Shown here piece after piece: positions 57,066 to 64,000 of a stretch of 64,000 nt of DNA; positions within the stretch are counted from its first letter, which is position 1; each line of letters begins with the position of its first letter. The stretch is taken from contig MNCI01022170.1 in assembly GCA_015680685.1 (NCBI GenBank), forward strand, positions 74,144-138,143. The letters are read 5' to 3'. Under the pieces are notes generated by a model. The model searched no databases. It worked only from the letters and a program-made list of their open reading frames with translations, and was not told the DNA's origin. The DNA is from Gnetum montanum (Eukaryota > Streptophyta > Gnetopsida > Gnetales > Gnetaceae). The translations under genes were made by a program, and so were the position numbers.

Positions 57066-57870
57066 TTATGGGATGCAATATCGTATGGGCTGCGATATCG
57101 TGTCCACCACGATATCACGTACGCGATATTGCGGTGTGCTGCCAAGTCTATAAATAAGAGGCGGCTCTTCTTTGTTTCTCATTCTAGGCCTAGACCATAG
57201 CAAAGTCTAGCAATTTTACCTCTCCAAAGATAGAATAATTTCCATGTGCCCGCAGTAGAAAATCCAAAGTGAACGGATCTTTATTCAAGCAAATATTATA
57301 TCTGAACATAAGGTATGGAAATAAAGATGAACTTCTTGGATAAACCTTGCAGTGCATGGATTAGGCTAATTAGGACTTTATTTATTATTATTTACTATTT
57401 GTCATTTAAATGCTTTATTAGTTAATTAATCTCTCTCAACCCTTCTCCCATAGTTAAGTGCTTTCAGTACGACTGCTTCGAGCACGTGTGTTACGCTTGG
57501 TGATCCCAGCAACGACTAGCGTTTAGTAACCAAGGTTGTATTGGTTCAGGGTGTGAACGGTAAGTGGGAATGGATGTTGATGCTAGGTTAATTAAGGATT
57601 AGCTAGTTAGTTAAAGTTAGTCAATTAGTCTCTTCAGCCTTCACCTTATTAGCATAGGAGATAAAACAAAAAAGACATAAAAATCACATACCTCAGACTT
57701 ACTTAACCATACGACCATGATAACTACAAGTAAGTCTGGGAAGGCAACAAATGATTAACCTTAAGTGTTCCATAAGGCGTGTAGGCACTTATTCTGCAGA
57801 TTTTGACCGGATCGTGCGTGTAACGCTTGTATTCGTATGGTTGAGTGTAGGGGTACCTTGCCACTCATCA
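57066..57870 (+). repeat. 5' LTR of element 5 (805 bp)
   Basis: The start has decayed (TTATGGGATGCAATATC against TGATGAGACGTGATATC). The end CCACTCATCA abuts the primer site. It belongs to subfamily B by the AGAGGCGGCTCTTC and AGACCATAGCAAAG blocks. Confidence 0.83.
57075..57156 (+). promoter_or_regulatory. U3 promoter of element 5: GATATC array and TATA box
   Basis: Modules are AATATC, GATATC, GATATC and GATATT, joined by TGGGCTGC, GTGTCCACCAC and ACGTACGC spacers. TATAAATA is at 57149-57156, followed by AGAGGCGGC. Confidence 0.58.
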
Positions 57871-57871
57871 T

Positions 57872-57889
57872 TGGCGCCATTACCGAGGA
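57872..57889 (+). promoter_or_regulatory. Primer binding site (tRNA-Asp type), element 5
   Basis: TGGCGCCATTACCGAGGA matches the tRNA-Asp complement at 15 of 18 positions. All three differences are G to A. Confidence 0.8.
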
Positions 57890-58016
57890 CTAAGTGTTTG
57901 TGCGCTAAGTAGAACATAGGAAATTATCCACATCGTTGGGAGCTTAAACAAACCCTTAGGGTTAATTAAATGAAAAAAATTATATAATGGTTAATAGCAC
58001 ACCGAATTAAATCAAG

Positions 58017-61000
58017 ATGTCTTCTTCTAACAAAAGCAATTCACCACCTAGGGATCATACTAGAAATAGTTGGCAACATCAAACACATAACCAAAATCTG
58101 TCAATTCCTCAATAGCATGGAGTAGTATATACTCATCATGATGAGTATATACCTAATTTTACCTTTATCCTCCATCAGGATGAACAGCTGTGATGGAGAG
58201 ACTTGCAAGGTAACATAGTGTTACCTCCAAATTGTTCAGTCCCAAACATGCTTCTCCGTGCTTTGGCATAGACTGGCATGACACAGCTCTATGCTAAATA
58301 CATTGTAGGAGATTTTGACACAAGGGATTATCATCCCACATAAGCACAATGTTTAAGGACTCACGGTAGGAGAGCCACCATACATTGTTGAAGGGCAAAG
58401 GGGTCTCGCACGTCCTAAGTGAAATCAGAGATGGTAAACCCATTATAACGGGCCCTTCATCCAGTGATGTTCCCCCTCCTAATGATGGTGAGGAGGTGGG
58501 GTATTAGAACCTACGCTCCATGATACACAACCCTGGTTCTGATCCCCGTGAACGCCAACTGTTCACTGAGGGAACAACAACACATGATAAGGACGAGCAC
58601 TTGGATCATCATCATGATTAGGGCCGTAGCAGCCGAAGAGAAGGTAAGAAGCATCGTCATGGTGATGGTTCTCCTTCTTCTTCTCCTTCATCACATCATT
58701 CATCCTCTCCTTCCACGTTTGGGGCATCCACAAGGAGCATAATGGTGAGGATAAGGGTAGGCAAAACGAGAGACCTCAATGAATGAGTTGAGAGAAAGGA
58801 CGAGGGTACTCTAGGGAATCAAGGCATGAACGAAGGGAAAGTATGGAACAACGTAGACATCATAGACATCATGAAAGAGATGATCATGATGAACCCCTAC
58901 TTGCAACCCGAAGTATGCTAGATATTACAAAGGCAGTTAGAATACCGACAAGGCATCAAAAAGATAGTCAGATCAAAAGATTAGATATGAATAATATTCC
59001 ATGCTTCGAAGGGGGATACAACGCTGATCTGAAAAATCATTTACAAGCATTCCATGATGCTTGTGCCTTGCAAAATATAGAAAATGAGTGGCAGAAACTA
59101 AAGTTGTTTCCTAGGACACTCATAAAGGAAGCAAAGAGTTGGTACCGGTCCTTAGAATCGGAAACAATTAGGAGATGGAGTACGATGTTATATTTGTTCA
59201 ATGATAAATACCAAACGTACTCCAGAGTGTCTAACTTGCGTAAGCATATCCAAGGATGGAAGCAGGGTAATCACAAACCCTTGGATGCTACCATGGGCTA
59301 ATACTATGCATTGCTACATCATTGCCTAGGCCATGGTTACACACAACGGGATCAACTTCGCCATCTCGTAGATGGGATAAGGTATGAAACTAGGAGAACC
59401 CTTGGGAATTATGCCTAAGGGAGATTATTAGAACTTAGATCCCATGAAATTCATCGCTTGTTGGAGCAAGTAGCCAAAGAAGAAGGGGAGCTACGGAAAA
59501 GAGAGAGCGTGAAAGAATACAATCGTGATCCTTCCCTTCGGAAGAAGGGAGTAAAATTTTGCGATGAAGAGGATGAGTCACCACTCGAAGAGTTGATGAA
59601 TAGAAAAACCTTGCCGCTTCAAAAGCTAACAACCAAAGTGTCGGCTAAGGTGGATCAATTATGGGATTCCTTAGACTCTAGACTTGAAACTGTCCTAAAA
59701 ATCATAGAGGAGTCTAAGGAGGAACGAGGTAGTGAATCTGATAAGAAAAAGTGGAGAGACGCAGGCCATGCATGTAACAATGGTAAGGGAAAAATTACTA
59801 TCTCCGATGAGGTTGTGGATTCTGACACAGATAATGACGGTGGATGTGAGATCTACCAATATGACCATCCTAAGGGATGTTGTCCAATCATCTCACATCT
59901 ACAAGAGTCCAGGGTGTATGTGCTCAACCCAAGACTTAATAGACGACAAGCACCTTGAAGGTTACCTTATCCCCAAGGTAACCCCAGAACGTTCCACCAA
60001 CTGTTAACGTACTATCCAAGTGGAACTCCACCACAATCCATTGGGCAACATCAGTAGTGGCAACCCCCATAGTCATGGGGGATGCCACCGCCTAGGCAAC
60101 AATACCCTTATTGACAACCTGATCCTTATGGCTATTACGTGCAGTAGCCAGTTTCTCCAAGTGACTCTATGGGTCACACAACTCCCCAATGTCACTACTA
60201 AGTTCGGGAGTATTTTAGAAGGACTCCTACTCCTACGGGAGGCACTCCACACATGTACCATTCTTAGAATCCATCCGCCACTCTTCCGCTGGTAGTTCCA
60301 CTACCACCTACTCCAACAATGTAAGGGGAACTACCCACTCAATCGCAGCAACGTAATGCTACGAGAGCCATAAACATTCAACCTGCTACTGGTTTTGACA
60401 ACCACAAGAAGAGAAGACCTTTCTTCAGAACCAAAAGCCCAGACAAGCTCTCACAACAACAAGTGGTTGAGTCTATGCACACTCCTCCAACAAATAAGAC
60501 TTCGGGGCTCCCTTTAGTCTAACAACAAAGCTTAACGCATACGGTTATGTTAACGCATATCGTTACCGATTGGATCAAGGTAGGCCACCTTCCTAGGAAA
60601 CTCTTTGATCCTGGAAGCCCCTTAATCTATCTATAAGTCGTTGGGAACGAACCACATAAGGCTCTTCTTGACTCAGGTTTCGGAGTCAGCTTAATCTCAC
60701 AAGAAATATATCAAGCCTGGAACTTGCCCCAACTCAAGAAGAGAAATATTCAACTTGAGCTGGCTGACCAGTCCATCACCATTCCCTTGGGATTGGTGGA
60801 GGACATCATTACCACTGTGTGTGGTTGGTCATACCCAACTGATTTCCTGGTGATAGAAATCAACAGTAACAATGGGGGCTTCCTAATTATAATGGGAAGG
60901 CCATGGCTAAGTACGATAGATGCGTACCTAGGGATCCACGATCTTTCCTTGGAGATATCTAAGGTAAACATTTATGGAAAGATCAAGAAGAAGAAAGTTC

Positions 61001-61312
61001 CATGCATCACATATAGTGACTCAGAGGGTGATGACATGGAGGAGTGCTCAACAACCCTTCCATGCAACTAGTATGCCCAAGAAACACAAATACAAAGGTG
61101 CTTGTATGTAGCAACCACACAAGTAGTGGACACCCCGTGGTTGATAACTAATCAAAAGAGAAACCCACCAACATGCATGGAACAAACTGGGGAAACAACC
61201 CACACTAACAACAAAAGCATAGACACATTGGAATATGAGCATCACCGACTTCCACCCCTTAATCTAAGAACATCAATTGGGAGAAGTTGGACATTTCTAA
61301 GAGATTCAAATA
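58017..61312 (+). pseudogene. gag-protease pseudogene of element 5
   Basis: ATG at 58017 (MSSSNKSNSPPRDHTRN). The N-terminal block is followed by a His/Arg-rich stretch (58840-58900). A long open core (58843-59301) has NIPCFEGGYNADLKNHLQAF and SWYRSLESETIRRWSTM. A charged stretch LEQVAKEEGELRKRES follows (59458). The Cys/His motif at 59845-59883 reads CEIYQYDHPKGCC, with Tyr for the second Cys as in element 1. The protease (60660-61071) has an intact active-site triad in LLDSGFGVSLIS, plus FLIIMGRPWLS. Stops near the start (for example in QQHGVV-like text) and frameshifts break it. Confidence 0.83.
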
Positions 61313-63151
61313 GACATTCGTTATTTCAGATCTCTCCCTTTCCATTCAGTCATGGGGGAGATGGCCACTTATGCTGATCATTCAGGGCCCTCAGTTCTTT
61401 TAAGTTTTTGTTTTACATATTTTTGTTTTACACATTTTTGTTTTACACGTTTTTGTTTTGCATGTTTTTGTTTTACAAATTTCTTTAACTTTTCTTATTT
61501 TTGTTTTACAACATCGTTATACTTTTTCCAATTTTTGTGTGTTTGTGTGTGTGTTATCCATCTTGTAAGTTTTTCACACAATAAGTGTTCTTTATGATGG
61601 TATGAACTGTTTTCCTATTGATTACTAATGTTTGGTTTTTACCTTTAAGTTATGATGTTGATACTAAGGTATGTTTCTTTTGATATGATAAGCAATGAGT
61701 CCACTTCATCCATTCATCCACAATTTTCTATGGTCTCTCTTGGCTTGGAAATGCACAGTCCCTTTCTAATAATAACATTAATGAACCGGTGACTGGGTAT
61801 TTCTGAAACTAAGGAAGGACTCAAGGATTGAAAAGGATGTGATTCAAGGGAACTTGATGTATTTGTGTTGGCCATTCTCTTGGGTGTTTGGATGTTTTCT
61901 TCTTGAGTTTTCTTACCGTTTTGACTTTACCTAATTATCAGGAAGCTGAGCTAATAAAAATAACAAAGTCTTTGCATGGTGTGGTTCTCACGCATAAATA
62001 CATAAATGAAAAAAAATAAAAAAAATAATTAAAAAAAAAGAACAAGAAGAAAGAGAAAAGTGAGAATTCAAAGCAGACCCCTTAGACAAAATAATCCCTT
62101 GGGCTACAAGCACTGGTTATGGAACTCAAAATCAAAATGTTCCCTCTAACTAAGGCCCTCCTTGCTTCCCATTCTCTCCTCCTTCGTTTTGTCAGAATGG
62201 TGGTGGCTCTTTAGAGATAAATTTTCATTACTTCAAGAGGATGGATTGGCTGAATGCATTGATGTGAAGTCATTGGATGTGGTTTGTTTGAGGCCGGAGT
62301 TGGAATAAGATTTACCAAGTCACATTAGTCATGAAACACATAAGGGGCTGTACACCACCTTGTTCTTGAGACTCCATTCCACTCTCTCCTTTCCATCATT
62401 CTTTCTCCATTATTCACCTCATTGCCAGTTGTATCATTAGTGTATATTTTGGTGGACACATTATTTTCTTTTTGGTAAATACTTATGGTTAAGACTATAA
62501 CTCTAGTTCCAACAAACATTCCCAGAGCCTGCGGACTCTTTGAATGTGGGTTTGTCAGGGCATTAAGGGCATGAGCCTACTTTGGGGAGGACCCATTGGC
62601 ATTCCTATTTGGTGCACCAGTTAAATTCTTTCCCTTAACATTTTTGCAATCTACTTTATTTTTTTCATTTCCATCTTGACATCCACTTCACCGATGTTAC
62701 AGTTGTCTCTTTTTCTCCATCTTTCTTATTCTTTTTCCTTTTCCATTCTATTGCTACTGGAGGTTTGCTCTTAGTCATGGGGGTCCTGGCCCAATTTTTT
62801 TGATTTTCTCCTAGCCCCTACACCTTTGGTAGTCACCACTATTATATCTCCAGATCTGCAATCAGCCATACCACAACTCAGCCAATGAACCTTTCACTGA
62901 GGCAAGGTATCAACTGCGTTGAAATTCATTTACCCTTGCTAATATAAGACTGTGTTGGGTGTGCAGATGACAATCGTGCAACAATGGATTGGATCTGGAG
63001 GGAACACTTGGAATGGATCGGTGCTGAAGCAGCTATGCAAGGAACAAGATTGATGGTGCGCTTACGGATGGACAACGAAAGGTGCAATCTTGGTGTTGGC
63101 AGTAGAAGACTTCTTTTCTCTTTTCTCTTCTCTCTCAGCTGCCAAATGAGG
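61312..63151 (+). other. Non-coding 3' region of element 5
   Basis: It begins with TTATTTCAGATCTCTCCC, the post-integrase sequence of full copies. It holds about five TTTTTGTTTTACACAT units (61408-61490). PPT-like CATGGGGG motifs are at 61351 and 62776. It stops at 63151 at the inserted LTR. No gene is seen. Confidence 0.68.
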
Positions 63152-64000
63152 TGATGAGTGGCGAGGTACCCCTACACTCAACCATACGAATACGAGCGTG
63201 CACGCGCCATTTGGTCGAACTCCACAGACTAAATGCCTTAACACCACAAGAAACACTTGGGGTTAATCGTTCGTTGTCTTCCCAGGTTTGCTTGTAAGTG
63301 TCACGGTGTATGGTTAAGCAAGTCTGAGGTATGTGATTTTTTTGGTATTTTCAATTTTATCGCCTAAGCTATGGGAGGAAGGGTTGAGAAACTAAGCTAA
63401 CTCTAACTAATGTCCTAAGTCTAAATTAACTAGCGTCAGCATCCGTTCCCACTTACCGGACACACCCTGAACTATGCAATTGTGGCTTACCAAACGCTAA
63501 TCGTTACTGGGATCACCACACGTAACGCAAGTGCTCGAAGTGGTCGTACTGAGGCACCTATTTAGCTTAAGTGTGATAAGCAGCTGATTCCTTAGCTAGC
63601 TGTACACACCCGTGGGTGCTCGTAACTAAGTCGTACTTATCACACGTTCTAGCCTAGCAATGAGTAGCTGATTCCTTGACTAGCCGTACACATTGGACTA
63701 CCACTGGGATTACCAAGCGTAGAATCCTGGAATACGCTACTGGGTTACCAAGCAGCCAATGCTCATAGTCAAGTCATACTCATGCGTTGCGACAAGAAGC
63801 TGATTCCTTGACTAGTCGTACATGTCCGTAGACGCTTGTAATCAAGTCGTACTTGTGCGCACTAGGAAAGCAGTAAATAAACAAGAATACAACCACGTAC
63901 TGCAAGGTTTATCCAATCAAGTTCATCTTTATTGCCGTACACAACTTGGGTTCAGGTTACAAGTTGCTCAAATAAAGAGCCGTTCACTCTAGGGCTCCTA
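63152..64000 (-). mobile_element. LTR of a further Ty3/gypsy copy (element 6), right window edge, expanded U5
   Basis: On the minus strand it ends TACCTCGCCACTCATCA at 63152. Toward the window end it runs through the shared U5/R blocks (AGTACGACCACTTCGAGC, then CTGCAGTACG..., AATAAAGATGAACTTG). Between 63557 and 63860 an extra segment of about 300 bp contains three AGCTGATTCCTTGACTAG-like modules and two GGTAACCCAGTAG/GGTAATCCCAGT pairs. It interrupts element 5. Its U3 and any internal domain lie outside the window. Confidence 0.8.
63557..63860 (-). repeat. Module expansion inside the U5 of the right-edge LTR
   Basis: GCTGATTCCTT recurs at about 63583, 63667 and 63799. Each is followed by a GTACA block and a (G)TCGTACT block. 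The other LTRs here have zero or one such module at this place, and the fragment at 2340-2500 has related units. Confidence 0.65.

Larger units (their letters stand above)
57066..63151 (+). mobile_element. Element 5: Ty3/gypsy copy lacking RT/RNase H/integrase, 3' end lost
   Basis: 5' LTR 57066-57870, primer site 57872-57889, gag-protease 58017 to about 61310. A deletion junction near 61312 has the same structure as element 4's. The non-coding 3' region runs to 63151. There it is interrupted by another LTR (63152), within GCTGCCAAATGAGG. Element 4's equivalent sequence continues past this point, so element 5's own PPT and 3' LTR lie beyond the window or are lost. Confidence 0.87.

Overview
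This is eukaryotic nuclear DNA from a land plant. It carries intron-rich plant-type genes for a peroxisomal 2-hydroxy-acid (glycolate) oxidase and an eIF(iso)4E-type cap-binding protein. These sit in a dense field of decayed LTR retrotransposons and LINEs. The multi-kilobase introns, the old repeats and the scarcity of genes suit a large plant genome, possibly a gymnosperm, but the sequence does not prove the clade. There are no prokaryotic operons, no CRISPR array and no recognisable intact tRNA or rRNA gene.

Layout: 1-460 is a broken LTR (minus). 543-964 and 5760-6178 are two copies of an unknown repeat ('repeat A') flanking a truncated Ty3/gypsy element (element 1, plus, 2750-5735). At 6179-6707 lies a fragment of the eIF(iso)4E gene (exon 2 plus intron 1) with a premature stop. 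6787-7886 holds tandem repeats that lead into a LINE (about 7900-10703) cut off in its reverse transcriptase. Element 2 (minus, 10704-19655) is the most complete coding copy of the Ty3/gypsy family but has lost its 5' LTR. It abuts a non-processed pseudogene of glycolate oxidase (19655-20608). Element 3 (plus, 20655-29697) has both LTRs of 818 bp and a near-identical 5-bp target duplication. 29823-33512 is a non-autonomous LTR element with LTRs of about 1.5-1.8 kb, an internal domain of only about 390 bp, and ATATC target duplications.

The two host genes are convergent: the oxidase (plus, 35179-37591, 11 exons, 364 aa) and eIF(iso)4E (minus, 47969-41426, 5 exons, 208 aa). A LINE 3' end lies antisense in intron 3 of the latter. 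Beyond them are a tRNA-derived SINE-like relic (48605-48790), a partial LTR with an unusual tandem-repeat promoter (48832-49130), element 4 (minus, 49131-56294), a copia-like LTR remnant (56295-57065), element 5 (plus, 57066-63151) and a further LTR (minus, 63152 to the window end).

The Ty3/gypsy family resembles the Athila/Tat type: Asp-tRNA primer site, gag-PR-RT-RH-INT order, and a long non-coding 3' region. It has two branches that share primer site, terminal TGATGAGT...ACTCATCA, U3 arrays of GATATC palindromes and the polypurine tract. Elements 2 and 3 carry pol. Elements 4 and 5 share one deletion junction that removes all of RT, RNase H and integrase, so they look like a non-autonomous lineage that would need pol in trans. 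That lineage, the U3 arrays, a non-canonical Cys/His motif in gag, a thrice-repeated PPT-like motif, and relics of both neighbouring host genes inside the transposon field are the most notable points. All transposon reading frames here are broken. Only the two host genes look functional.
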